A stretch of 64,000 nucleotides of DNA from Symsagittifera roscoffensis. Taxonomy: Eukaryota; Xenacoelomorpha; Acoela; Convolutidae. The notes under the pieces were generated by a model, which was not told the DNA's origin, did no database searches, and was given only the letters and a program-made list of their open reading frames with translations. The translations under genes and the position numbers were made by a program. The DNA lies in the NCBI RefSeq assembly GCF_963678635.1, contig NC_087069.1, positions 25,592,303 through 25,656,302 of the forward strand. Direction: 5' to 3'. How positions within the stretch are numbered: position 1 is the stretch's first letter; every line of letters starts with the position of its first letter. This document shows, in pieces, positions 23,501 through 33,657 of this stretch.

Positions 23501-26500
23501 TTTTTCGCAATTGCAGTTTCAGGAAACCCAATGTCTTTTTTAAATGAGAAAACAGCAAAAAGACTACAAACAAAAGACAAATTGGCAAGATTGAAATTTA
23601 TCCCACCGAAAGATGCCGCAAAAAATTTGACATGCAACAATGGAAAATGCATCATCCCGCAAGGCAGATTAATAGTAGCGGTAGGATCAGGAAGGCGGAC
23701 CACACAGTCCAACCCATTCATAACGGTAGACAACCAAAAAAGCAAACATCATCGGGCGAAACATTCTTGCATAAATTGGCATCACATTAGTCCAGGAAAA
23801 AAACCAAATATACAATATACAAAAAATTGAAAATCCAGACCACAAAATAAAGCAATGGGTCGAAAAAACAGTTATCTGCAAGAATTGGGAACTCAAAAAA
23901 TTACGTAATGAAAACGCAGTTCATCAAAGATATCAACCCAAGACAACAAAATGAAGAAGAAATACTACTACATCTCCAAAAACCTGTAGAGAGAGAATTG
24001 AACAAACTGGTAGATCAATAACACAACATCAAAATCGACAAAAATTCGAACCAGCAGTTTCTTAGTCCAATCGTAGCAGTAGAAGATTTAAAAAAATCTT
24101 TCACAAAAACAAATAACAATTTCCCATTATTGAGTTACTATTCGACACTTTTGCACAATCAATTAAGAGGAAGGAAAAACAACCGACACTACTTTCAACA
24201 GTCGATCTTTGATATGCATAATCACAAATCACGTTGGATTTAGAAAATATGAAAAAAGAACACGAGAAAATGATACAAAAAAAACAGTGCAACTTTAGTC
24301 TCATAGGAGGCAATGCAACTGGAACATACCAACTCCAAATGCGATTTTCTAGCATCACCTACATGCCAGCTGAAACAAAAAAGGCAGAAAATCTCACCCT
24401 GAAAAACTGTGAAAACACTTTCGCATACTTAGACGACGTACTAACTGTAACAGAAGGGTCTAAAGATACAGACAGAAAACCTAAGAGAAGAATGTTCAGC
24501 AAATCATGAAAGTTTAGCATTACCCAAAAAACTCAAATTCGCGTGTGATCAAGTCGCATGGCTCGGCTATCACATCACTAGCGAAGGTTTCGAGCACCTG
24601 AATTGAAAATCAGACGCTATACAAAAACTCAGACCATTAAAAACATTCAAACAACTAAAACTAAAACATTCGATCACGATCACGGTAGACCTATCTCAAC
24701 AACATATGGAGAAAACAACCCCAAACGAGGCGCCACCAACAATGACAAGCCAAACTCACCAAGAAAAAGTCAGTTATGAGATGATAGTGGCGAGAGTGAT
24801 TGGTACAGTGGACCAAGAAACAGCTAAGGAATCAGAGGAAGACACACCATTATACCGAAGAAACCTCCAAAAGGTCATGGCAATCGTCTTCAATGCGGCA
24901 GCAATGAACAAAAGTCGGAACAATTACTTTCGCATCGAAAGTCGGAACAACAACAGATAATATTCACAATTTACCAGCAGTGTAGAGTTGAATTGGATTT
25001 AGAGACCCTTGTGGTCTGCGATACCTCTACATTCGGATTAGGTGCCACCCTTGAACAACTAACAGATACAAGTTTGGTGGCAATAGCGTACGCGGTGGAA
25101 ATACAGATTTTTAAACTCAATAGAAGAAAATTACTCTGTAAGTGAGTTAGAATTGTTGGGGATCGTATGGGCAATAGAAAACTTTAAATATTATTTGTAC
25201 GAGAAAAAGTGTTAATTTAATCACAAACCATCAACCTTTAATCAGCGTAAAAAACCCCAGTGAAGGATCAAAAACCAGTCGAAGTAGATTTACTAGATGC
25301 ATTGATCGCTTGATCTAATTTAACTTTGACAAAAAACACTTGGCCGAAACAATAATTGGACTAAAACACTACATGTCTCGTGTTCCCGTAGAATTTGATT
25401 TATTCCGCCATGAGTACGACGAGGAATATGTGAAAGCGTCAATTAACTTATTCATTGCAATTCTTATATTTATTGACAAATTCATTTTAACTCAACTAAC
25501 CAATCAGAACCAAGCACCGAATCGGCTGATCAAAACTCGCGCGGAAAATGAAAGTTATCTAACTAATCAATTGAAACCGCAAGCGCATTTCAAACGTTCT
25601 AAACACACAGATCACGCTCAGAAAACAATGAATAAAAAGATCATTAGTGCAAACTTACGTCCAGAAATAAGCTGTCAACAGGAAAAACGACACATCAAGC
25701 AATAAAATCTATTGATTTCACAAAAGCAAATATGACCCGAAGATTTGAAAACAAAAGATTTAAAGGATACTTCATCCCAGATTCGGCGCGACTAAGAGGC
25801 AGCGGAAAACAAAAGCAGTCAGAGACCCGACGAGGAAGACAACCAGAATTATTTTTGAGAGGAGAATCCGATAGAGAAGAAAGACTATCAGATCCAAGAT
25901 CGCAACGACGTACATCAACAACGACATAAGAATGCTGGACATCGTCATCGCAAAAAATTTCGACGAGCCCAGTAAAAATCAAGGATGCACGTGGAACAAT
26001 CAAGATGGACGAGAACACCAGAAATTAACCGACCAGAAACTTCTCAGAAAGCCTGACCGGCTCAGCCAAGGACATAGACGAATAATTTGCGTTAACCAAC
26101 ACACAAATTACACTACCCAATACGTCCTCCGGCCCAGGAACAACAACCTCTACCTCTCTATTGACCCAAATGACAACACAACTAAAGGAGTCGGAAACTC
26201 AGACAACCACGATCACGATCACGGTAGACCTATCTCAACAACATATGGAGAAAACAACCCCAAACGAGGCGCCACCAACAATGACAAGCCAAACTCACCA
26301 AGAAAAAGTCAGTTATGAGATGATAGTGGCGAGAGTGATTGGTACAGTGGACCAAGAAACAGCTAAGGAATCAGAGGAAGACACACCATTATACCGAAGA
26401 AACCTCCAAAAGGTCATGGCAATCGTCTTCAATGCGGCAGCAATGAACAAAAGTCGGAACAATTACTTTCGCATCGAAAGTCGGAACAACAACAGATAAT

Positions 26501-29500
26501 ATTCACAATTTACCAGCAGTGTAGAGTTGAATTGGATTTAGAGACCCTTGTGGTCTGCGATACCTCTACATTCGGATTAGGTGCCACCCTTGAACAACTA
26601 ACAGATACAAGTTTGGTGGCAATAGCGTACGCGGTGGAAATACAGATTTTTAAACTCAATAGAAGAAAATTACTCTGTAAGTGAGTTAGAATTGTTGGGG
26701 ATCGTATGGGCAATAGAAAACTTTAAATATTATTTGTACGAGAAAAAGTGTTAATTTAATCACAAACCATCAACCTTTAATCAGCGTAAAAAACCCCAGT
26801 GAAGGATCAAAAACCAGTCGAAGTAGATTTACTAGATGCATTGATCGTTTGATCTAATTTAACTTTGACAAAAAACACTTGGCCGAAACAATAATTGGAC
26901 TAAAACACTACATGTCTCGTGTTCCCGTAGAATTTGATTTATTCCGCCATGAGTACGACGAGGAATATGTGAAAGCGTCAATTAACTTATTCATTGCAAA
27001 TCTTGAATTTATTGACAAATTCATTTTAACTCAACTAACCAATCAGAACCAAGCTCCGAATCGGCTGATCAAAACTCGCGCGGAAAATGAAAGTTATCTA
27101 ACTAATCAATTGAAACCGCAAGCGCATTTCAAACGTTCTAAACACACAGATCACGCTCAGAAAACAATGAATAAAAAGATCATTAGTGCAAACTTACGTC
27201 CAGAAATAAGCTGTCAACAGGAAAAACGACACATCAAGCAATAAAATCTATTGATTTCACAAAAGCAAATATGACCCGAAGACTTGAAAACAAAAGATTT
27301 AAAGGATACTTCATCCCAGATTCGGCGCGACTAAGAGGCAGCGGAAAACAAAAGCAGTCAGAGACCCGACGAGGAAGACAACCAGAATTATTTTTGAGAG
27401 GAGAATCCGATAGAGAAGAAAGACTATCAGATCCAAGATCGCAACGACGTACATCAACAACGACATAAGAATGCTGGACATCGTCATCGCAAAAAATTTC
27501 GACGAGCCCAGTAAAAATCAAGGATGCACGTGGAACAATCAAGATGGACGAGAACACCAGAAATTAACCGACCAGAAACTTCTCAGAAAGCCTGACCGGC
27601 TCAGCCAAGGACATAGACGAAAAAATTTGCGTTAACCAACACACAAATTACACTACCCAATACGTCCTCCGGCCCAGGAACAACAACCTCTACCTCTCTA
27701 TTGACCCAAATGACAACACAACTAAAGGAGTCGGAAACTCAGACAACCACGATCACGATCACGGTAGACCTATCTCAACAACATATGGAGAAAACAACCC
27801 CAAACGAGGCGCCAACAACAATGACAAGACAAACTCACCAAGAAAAAGTCAGTTATGAGATGATAGTGGCGAGAGTGATTGGTACAGTTGACCAAGAAAC
27901 AGCTAAGGAATCAGAGGAAGACACACCATTATACCGAAGAAACCTCCAAAAGGTCATGGCAATCGTCTTCAATGCGGCAGCAATGAACAAAAGTCGGAAC
28001 AATTACTTTCGCATCGAAAGTCGGAACAACAACAGATAATATTCACAATTTACCAGCAGTGTAGAGTTGAATTGGATTTAGAGACCCTTGTGGTCTGCGA
28101 TACCTCTACATTCGGATTAGGTGCCACCCTTGAACAACTAACAGATACAAGTTTGGTGGCAATAGCGTACGCGGTGGAAATACAGATTTTTAAACTCAAT
28201 AGAAGAAAATTACTCTGTAAGTGAGTTAGAATTGTTGGGGATCGTATGGGCAATAGAAAACTTTAAATATTATTTGTACGAGAAAAAGTGTTAATGAAAT
28301 CACAAACCATCAACCTTTAATCAGCGTAAAAAACCCCAGTGAAGGATCAAAAACCAGTCGAAGTAGATTTACTAGATGCATTGATCGTTTGATCTAATTT
28401 AACTTTGACAAAAAACACTTGGCCGAAACAATAATTGGACTAAAACACTACATGTCTCGTGTTCCCGTAGAATTTGATTTATTCCGCCATGAGTACGACG
28501 AGGAATATGTGAAAGCGTCAATTAACTTATTCATTGCAAATCTTGAATTTATTGACAAATTCATTTTAACTCAACTAACCAATCAGAACCAAGCTCCGAA
28601 TCGGCTGATCAAAACTCGCGCGGAAAATGAAAGTTATCTAACTAATCAATTGAAACCGCAAGCGCATTTCAAACGTTCTAAACACACAGATCACGCTCAG
28701 AAAACAATGAATAAAAAGATCATTAGTGCAAACTTACGTCCAGAAATAAGCTGTCAACAGGAAAAACGACACATCAAGCAATAAAATCTATTGATTTCAC
28801 AAAAGCAAATATGACCCGAAGATTTGAAAACAAAAGATTTAAAGGATACTTCATCACAGATTCGGCGCGACTAAGAGGCAGCGGAAAACAAAAGCAGTCA
28901 GAGACCCGACGAGGAAGACAACCAGAATTATTTTTGAGAGGAGAATCCGATAGAGAAGAAAGACTATCAGATCCAAGATCGCAACGACGTACATCAACAA
29001 CGACATAAGAATGCTGGACATCGTCATCGCAAAAAATTTCGACGAGCCCAGTAAAAATCAAGGATGCACGTGGAACAATCAAAATGGACGAGAACACCAG
29101 AAATTAACCGACCAGAAACTTCTCAGAAAGCCTGACCGGCTCAGCCAAGGACATACACGAAAAAATTTGCGTTAACCAACACACAAATTACACTACCCAA
29201 TACGTCCTCCGGCCCAGGAACAACAACCTCTACCTCTCTATTGACCCAAATGACAACACAACAAAAGGAGTCGGAAACTCAGACAACCACGATCACGATC
29301 ACGGTAGACCTATCTCAACAACATATGGAGAAAACAACCCCAAACGAGGCGCCACCAACAATGACAAGCCAAACTCACCAAGAAAAAGTGAGTTATGAGA
29401 TGATAGTGGCGAGAGTGATTGGTACAGTGGACCAAGAAACAGCTAAGGAATCAGAGGAAGACACACCATTATACCGAAGAAACCTCCAAAAGGTCATGGC

Positions 29501-31034
29501 AATCGTCTTCAATGCGGCAGCAATGAACAAAAGTCGGAACAATTACTTTCGCATCGAAAGTCGGAACAACAACAGATAATATTCACAATTTACCAGCAGT
29601 GTAGAGTTGAACATACATAGTTATTGGACAAAGACAACAAGACTGCTCGTATCAGGGCAAAGCCCTGAATGTTCCGACTGCCTTTTAAGGATTATGGAGT
29701 AGTAATAACATTAAAAAATTAAATGTAAGAAAAAATAAAATGAAAAATTTTTTTTTCTAAAGTTTGGATTTTTTTTGAAAATCATCCCCCCACACGCCAT
29801 ACAAAGTACAAAAGGATAGATTTTGCTCATTGTAACAAACCAATTAGGGCAAATAAGCTTCTTTTAACCAATTTGGAACGATTTCTAAGAGACGGATTAA
29901 CTCTCCGCTTACGCGTTAATAGCACGAAATATATCGCGCGTTAATTGTCCCAAATTGGCCAAAATGGCAATCTTTAAACCCCCATAACTTTACGAAAAAT
30001 AATCACGGGTGAAATATCTTTTCAAATTTGAGCTCAGGAAAATAATACCTTTCGAATGATATTAAGAAATTCCGTCAAAAATGGCTAGTTAAAAAGTCGA
30101 AATTTGTCTGAAGAAAAAAAAACCCACCCCGAGCACAAATATTCCGTTACTTTCGTATCGAAAGTCGGAACAATAAATTTAAAAGAACCTAAATGATTTC
30201 CATGATGTTTTTCCGTACGACATTTGGCTTGGGTCTTTCTTAAATTGGTTCAGAACATTGAGTTTCTTTTTTTTTACGTAGAATAAATTACAGTTGTAAT
30301 TGTTCATGTAAAAAATCAAAAGCACAGCAAATTCTATTTTAAACAAATGGAACACTTTTATTCAAAGGCGGATTGGGGGAGGGGGGTCGCATCTTGCCAT
30401 GTTTTAATTTCTTACCTTAGTATGCCCCCTTCAGCTCATACTTGATCAAGGATAATTGTTTCAGCGAAGTCATATAAACAACTTACGAAACACAATGATG
30501 TTTGACTATGGCGGAAGCAGTTTAACCTCAGAATCAGCAGCTGAAAAGTACATTGGCGAATTAATGAACAACTTCACCGTCATGATAGTTGCCGAAAAGT
30601 TCGACGAAAGTCTAGTTGTGATGAAGAATAAACTATGTTGGGATTGGTCAGATATTGTTTATGTTAAGGCTAACGTCGGTAATTACAATTACGGAGAAAA
30701 CACAACTTTGGAAAATAAGCGTAGAGTTTTACACCAACAGTTTTCGCCATTTGATTACATTCTCTACAACAAATCAGTAACCAAGTTACAAAACGACATT
30801 GAAAAGGTAGAAAATTTTGATCAACAACTTCAGGAGTTTCGAAGAGTGAATAAACACGTGGTAAGTTGGTGTGAACAAAAAAACCTGACGAACACTTCCT
30901 CGTTTTCGATGCAAACTCTGTTCACAAATGGAGGCGAGACATTTTATGACTACATGGGATGCAAAAGGTTGAAGCAATACATAATATATTATATAGACGA
31001 AATGAATGAATCTAGAAGGAGAGGAATTCACTGA
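5386..31034 (+). CDS. Galactose-3-O-sulfotransferase-family gene (six visible exons)
   Basis: Exons 5386-5565, 5856-5947, 6484-6544, 21143-21382, 22187-22231 and 30465-31034 join in phase to about 395 residues plus stop, a normal length for Golgi Gal-3-O-sulfotransferases (PAPS-dependent, sulfating galactose on glycans). Supporting motifs are an N-terminal hydrophobic anchor, NVALVKVHK followed by a helix ending RFAEKN (the 5'-phosphosulfate loop region), [19 protein letters not shown] (the 3'-phosphate-binding region), MMFDYG, and [18 protein letters not shown] near the C-terminus. All introns are GT-AG. The start codon must be in an upstream exon, because an in-frame stop precedes the splice acceptor at 5385. 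Introns 3 (14.6 kb) and 5 (8.2 kb) are filled with dead transposons. The exact sulfated acceptor cannot be told from sequence. Confidence 0.82.
5856..5947 (+). CDS. Sulfotransferase exon 2
   Basis: Acceptor cttag at 5851-5855, donor AG^GTAAGA. It continues the phosphosulfate-loop helix ([17 protein letters not shown]), which matches the family's HKTxSST...RxxxKH pattern, although the usual serines are only partly kept. Phase 0 in, phase 2 out. Confidence 0.72.
6484..6544 (+). CDS. Sulfotransferase exon 3
   Basis: A 61-nt exon between tttcag and CAG^GTAAAT. It completes the split serine codon and keeps the phase with both neighbours. The gypsy-type retroelement starts only 100 bp downstream. 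Confidence 0.6.
6644..6958 (+). repeat. 5' LTR
   Basis: Begins TGTAGCACTGCGG and ends GGGTTGCCACA (TG...CA). It aligns end to end with 17314-17627. Confidence 0.9.
6959..6976 (+). other. Primer-binding site
   Basis: TGGCGCACCAGCAGGATT follows the 5' LTR directly and starts with TGG, as expected for pairing with a tRNA 3' CCA end. Which tRNA it matches was not tested. Confidence 0.7.
6999..7700 (+). pseudogene. gag remnant of the gypsy-type element
   Basis: Broken frames read [18 protein letters not shown] near 7045 (a gag N-terminus) and [22 protein letters not shown] and [10 protein letters not shown] between 7440 and 7600, typical of gag capsid helices. Several frameshifts and stops are present. 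Confidence 0.6.
8590..9000 (+). pseudogene. Reverse transcriptase remnant
   Basis: The text includes [34 protein letters not shown] and [11 protein letters not shown]. These correspond to the gypsy RT motifs for the first catalytic Asp region, the LPFGL-type loop and the YxDD box (here FLDD). One frame is open at 8717-8992. Flanking parts are shifted. Confidence 0.75.
9340..9850 (+). pseudogene. RNase H and tether region remnant
   Basis: Reads [12 protein letters not shown], then a frame change and [47 protein letters not shown] and [11 protein letters not shown], the order seen in gypsy RNase H. At least two frameshifts are present. Confidence 0.75.
10459..15868 (+). repeat. Five-copy tandem array, 1,082-bp unit, of a dead integrase region
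   Basis: Copies start at 10459, 11541, 12623, 13705 and 14787. The spacing is exactly 1,082 bp and copies differ by only a few bases each. Each copy holds a decayed integrase: a pre-integrase segment, zinc-binding remnant ([16 protein letters not shown]; upstream His partly lost), a frameshift after [11 protein letters not shown] shared by all copies, and the catalytic-core end [13 protein letters not shown]. Copy 3 carries an extra stop near 13576 and copy 5 a 3-bp insertion near 15675. The junction reads TTGTAAAAGAATGCAAAAGA, where the outer flanks share short AGCAAA homology. The shared frameshift shows duplication happened after the gene died. Confidence 0.92.
15866..16084 (+). pseudogene. 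Short open segment 3' of the integrase
   Basis: A 72-codon frame reads [16 protein letters not shown] and [18 protein letters not shown]. It is charged and coherent, and unlike integrase. It may be the C-terminal end of pol or a third ORF of this element. Short charged frames also appear at 16508-16696 and 16993-17130, so the element seems to have had about 1.4 kb of extra coding sequence before its 3' LTR. The family is unknown. Confidence 0.4.
17314..17627 (+). repeat. 3' LTR
   Basis: Begins TGTAGTACTGCGG and ends GGGTTACCACA. It is homologous over its full length to 6644-6958, and the G-rich tract TCTCGGGGGAA precedes it. Confidence 0.9.
17628..18450. other. Intron spacer, no gene seen
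   Basis: AT-rich intron sequence between two transposons. A run of 10 G at about 18016 and poly-T tracts are visible. No coding signal was found. Confidence 0.5.
18819..19052 (+). pseudogene. FLYWCH zinc-finger part of the MULE transposase
   Basis: A 77-codon frame reads [28 protein letters not shown], the FLYWCH layout with Tyr, W-x-C and C-x-A spacing. The frame then breaks. Confidence 0.7.
19130..19590 (+). pseudogene. MULE transposase fragments
   Basis: Reads [36 protein letters not shown], then, after a shift near 19460, [10 protein letters not shown] and [10 protein letters not shown]. The last matches the LLDFE catalytic block of the three MULE copies at 39641-44030. The C-terminal third is missing. 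Confidence 0.65.
19817..21142. other. Intron spacer, no gene seen
   Basis: AT-rich. An imperfect hairpin lies at 20032-20084 (TCTTAGAAGAGCAATTAG against CTAATTGCTAAGA), followed directly by the TATA-like CTATAAATATAG. No ORF of note. Confidence 0.4.
21143..21382 (+). CDS. Sulfotransferase exon 4 (3'-phosphosulfate-binding region)
   Basis: A 240-nt exon, phase 0 at both ends, between ATTCAG and GTG^GTCAGT. It encodes [20 protein letters not shown], the family's (L/V)REP...F.S.FSYF block. An alternative donor one codon earlier cannot be excluded. Confidence 0.8.
21400..21474 (-). mobile_element. End of a hAT-like MITE
   Basis: The reverse complement begins CAGGGGCAGATCTGGGATTT, close to the terminus of the complete copy at 59655-59911. 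The other end is lost. Confidence 0.5.
22187..22231 (+). CDS. Sulfotransferase exon 5 (45-nt exon)
   Basis: A 15-codon exon between accaag and AGG^GTATGA. It encodes [13 protein letters not shown], preserves the phase and bridges exon 4 to the RSHINNLRN start of exon 6. It is supported by splice sites and phase, not by a conserved motif. Confidence 0.55.
22546..23350 (+). pseudogene. gag remnant with zinc-knuckle trace
   Basis: Reads [20 protein letters not shown] and LLQILEDNF (capsid), an open frame at 22882-23268 with an Arg/Gly-rich tract (GRGRQQ), then in a shifted frame [14 protein letters not shown]. This is a CCHC knuckle with the second Cys replaced by Tyr. Confidence 0.65.
23531..23830 (+). 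pseudogene. Protease-region remnant
   Basis: A 99-codon frame starts [15 protein letters not shown], the stretch that follows the aspartic-protease active site in this retroelement class. The catalytic Asp lies in a broken part just upstream and is not seen. Confidence 0.45.
24234..24640 (+). pseudogene. Reverse transcriptase remnant
   Basis: Reads [20 protein letters not shown] and [14 protein letters not shown] (YLDD box), then in another frame [20 protein letters not shown]. It parallels the RT of the first element at 8717-8992. Confidence 0.72.
24671..29611 (+). repeat. 3.2-copy tandem array, 1,539-1,540-bp unit, of a dead RNase H region
   Basis: Copies start at 24671, 26210, 27750 and 29290 (the last stops at 29611). 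Copies are nearly identical, with the 1-bp length change in an A-run near 26080. Each copy carries a decayed RNase H ([32 protein letters not shown]) with shared stops, an acidic tether frame ([19 protein letters not shown]) and a charged frame ([18 protein letters not shown]). The unit edge is CGATCACGATCACGG, itself a short repeat that could have seeded the duplication. Confidence 0.92.
29625..29940. repeat. Left arm of an approximately 300-bp inverted repeat
   Basis: The reverse complement aligns, with gaps, to 31440-31735. Shared blocks include TATTTCGTGCTATTAACGCG, GTACTTTGTATGGCGTGTG and ATACGAGCAGT. The block GTACTTTACATAGCGTGTG also occurs at 4942-4960. Confidence 0.75.
30465..31034 (+). 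CDS. Sulfotransferase terminal exon
   Basis: 190 codons including the stop, after acceptor tttcag at 30459-30464. It encodes [30 protein letters not shown] and a Lys/Asn-rich C-terminus, the C-terminal half of the Gal-3-O-sulfotransferase fold. Several N-x-S/T sites are visible. A possible AATAAA lies at 31305-31310. The exon lies between the arms of the inverted repeat. Confidence 0.85.
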   Translation, partial: RSHINNLRNTMMFDYGGSSLTSESAAEKYIGELMNNFTVMIVAEKFDESLVVMKNKLCWDWSDIVYVKANVGNYNYGENTTLENKRRVLHQQFSPFDYILYNKSVTKLQNDIEKVENFDQQLQEFRRVNKHVVSWCEQKNLTNTSSFSMQTLFTNGGETFYDYMGCKRLKQYIIYYIDEMNESRRRGIH

Positions 31035-31439
31035 TAGTTAAACCAAGCAGATGTCATAAATTTATCATATAGGAAGACGTATTAGTTGTTTTTGGATAAT
31101 TAAAAAGTATTGTTGCTAAACTTCATATAAGAAATATCTGAAAAAAATTTTGAAAAAAAATGTTTCCCGGACCATTCATGCTTCTAGGCATGAGATGAAG
31201 CATCCATTATTTTTTCGGACATAATTGAATTATCAGTTTTTTTTTGAAATTTTAAAATTACCCTTACACAGAGAAAAAATATATATAAAACGGTTTTCAA
31301 ACAGAATAAATTTTAAACTTGAAACGGTTGATAATATGATCGCCCAAGGACGAACCTAGGAGTTTTTATAGGTGGGTAGCATTATAGCGTCAAGCTCGGT
31401 CTTTAAACTATTTGTGCTTTCACGCGTCAGAATATCAGT

Positions 31440-31735
31440 ATTTCGTGCTATTAACGCGTAAGCGGAGATTTATTCCGTCTTCAAAATCGTTCCAAACTGA
31501 ATTGAGGCATGTTATTTGTTTGATTCAATACTTTGCTAAATACGAAAGTTATCACTTCGTACTTTACATCGCGTGTGGTGGGATGATTTTTAAAAACAAC
31601 CTTTTTTTAGTTTGATTTTTTTTGGAAATTGCATTCATTTTTTGAAAGCGAAGTCTTATTCTCTAGACCTTAAAGTGCAGCCGGAACATTAAGTGCTCCG
31701 CTCTAATACGAGCAGTTTTGTTATTTTTGTTTTAA
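31440..31735. repeat. Right arm of the inverted repeat
   Basis: Carries ATTTCGTGCTATTAACGCG, GTACTTTACATCGCGTGTG and CTAATACGAGCAGTTTTG in the orientation opposite to 29625-29940. Divergence between arms is roughly a quarter to a third of positions by eye. Confidence 0.75.
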
Positions 31736-31989
31736 AGTGGTTTTGATTTTTTTTTTGAAAACTGGTCAAATTATAGCTCGCCTTTCTCGACTTTCTATTG
31801 CCATGCTCTTTTATAACTGTTTTCAAAAAAGTGGTCGACATTTTCAGAAAATATTCATCAATCAGTTTATTGATTTAATTTATACGTATCATTACGAGGC
31901 CAAGCTGTGCACTGGCCAGTTTTTTACCTGCATACAGACCATTTTTGTGTCTGTATGTTCCTGGATTCCATAGACAAATTTTTCAACAT

Positions 31990-33410
31990 GTTCCAAAATG
32001 CAGGTGGATTTCACTTACAAAGCTTCCGTGGATTCCACGTACAAACACCTGTCGTATATATACATTTCAAAAAATGATTAGTTGAGTTTGTTGATTTTGT
32101 TTATTGGCGCCATTGGTGCTGTCTGCGATCCTGGATTGATTTAATTAAGTACCTGCCAGTTTGATGTTGAGAATGTGTGTGATCTGAAACAGTTGAAGTG
32201 ATATTGATTTAAGCTAGCAGTTGGACTATTTTTTACTCTGAATTAAAAGTATTGATTGACGTTTTTCTCATACCTGTAACGCAAATTTTGTCTGCACATT
32301 TGCTGTGTCGACAATTCCACAACATGCAAATATAGCTAGCTGTTCTGGATTCCGCAACTATAAGTGGATTCCATAAAATGTACGTGGAATCGGAAAATGT
32401 AAATGGAATCCAAAAAATTTGTAGGCGGAATCCACAAACGTAAGCGGATTCCGAAAATTGTAAGTGGATTCCGATTTGTATTTATTACTGAACTTGCATA
32501 TGAACAACCAAAAGCTAGAGCTGGAATTCATATCTTTAGCAATGCGGAAATTCAAAGCAATTACCTAATCATTATCAGCTGAATCCATGAACAAATCTAA
32601 AAACACTGGTTAACTAAACCGGCGAATGTCACTTTTTAGTGTTTTGGAAACACAACACCGACTAAATTCAATATTCGCGTCATTGGGTTGGGAGTGTTTG
32701 GAAACACAACGCACAGCATATTGCCGAATTATGTCAGTATTTGGGATTGCATCAATCGCAAATACTGGTTTAGGAAACACAACACCGAATAAATTGTGTT
32801 CTGAAAACACAACGCGCAGCATATTGCCGAATTAGGTCATTATTTGGGATTGCATCACCACAAATACCAATCTGGTAGATTCCAATTCTACTGAGTTCAA
32901 GAGAGCAGTATTTAAGACGAGTCGAAAGTGAAATCAAATCATGGGGGCGTTTTGTTTATAAATGATGCTACAATTTTCTGATTAGCTAACTCATGATTAA
33001 TGAACGATTTTAGAGCTCTAACTGTCTTAAACTTTCTCTAAACTTTCTGGCGACCACCCAAAATAATATAACTTCAAATGCTATTCTACATATACACATA
33101 TATGAGAACCGAATCCGCAAACAAAATGCGGATTCCACTTACAATTTGCGGATTCCGCAACAGCTCAATTTAACTATACATGTGCCTTACTATTTCTTTA
33201 AGGATTCCACAAACTGTTCTGGATTCCGCAAATACGGTTGGGGATTCCGTAAATTCGCCTACTTTTGGAGCAATTTTGAGCGTTACAGAGTTTTAGGCTT
33301 TTTTTGTGGAATCCAAAACAGCAAAGAATATGAAAGAAAAGTAACAATGTTGTGGATTCCGCGACAAATCTAATTTTGGCTTGTTGCGGATTCTGCTAAC
33401 AATGCACAAA
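31990..33410. repeat. Iteron-rich element with GGATTCC/GGAATCC repeats at both sides
   Basis: A degenerate 18-20-bp motif close to GTGGATTCCGCAAA recurs in both orientations in two clusters: 32003-32040 with 32347-32485, and 33110-33395. Together there are more than a dozen matches. The inner part (32500-33100) has no such motif. This looks like a transposon whose ends consist of short iterated motifs. No coding sequence is recognised. Confidence 0.6.
32640..32875 (+). repeat. Nested two-copy tandem repeat
   Basis: Two diverged copies of a unit of about 110-130 bp share GGAAACACAACACCGA, CACAACGCRCAGCATATTGC and TATTTGGGATTGCATCA. Confidence 0.7.
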
Positions 33411-33657
33411 ATGCACAGTTTGGCGTCGTCATGATTGAATCAGAAATAATTTGTTCTTTAAAAATTTAGGTCTTCTTAGTTATTCGGCTCAATTTTGACC
33501 TTTTCATTTTTTTTTGAAAACGTTATATCAATAATAAAATTTGATGCAGTTGAAATTAATTTCAGAACAAGGGTTTTGTTAAAAACAGGCCTAAAAGAAT
33601 AAATTTAGTATTTGGGCTGTAAAAGAATATCCAAAAATTTCGATTTCTGGTTCTTCT

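Larger units (their letters stand above)
22290..29611 (+). mobile_element. Second dead gypsy-type retroelement with internal tandem array
   Basis: Gag (22546-23350), protease-like (23531-23830), RT (24234-24620) and RNase H pieces follow in gypsy order on the plus strand, all broken. No LTR was found at either side. The 3' end is replaced by a 3.2-copy tandem array. It fills sulfotransferase intron 5 and is related to, but clearly different from, the element at 6644-17627. Confidence 0.75.

Noticed and set aside
24671-29611. CRISPR-like or protein-repeat array
   Set aside because: Units are 1.5 kb with no spacers, and they contain a broken RNase H.
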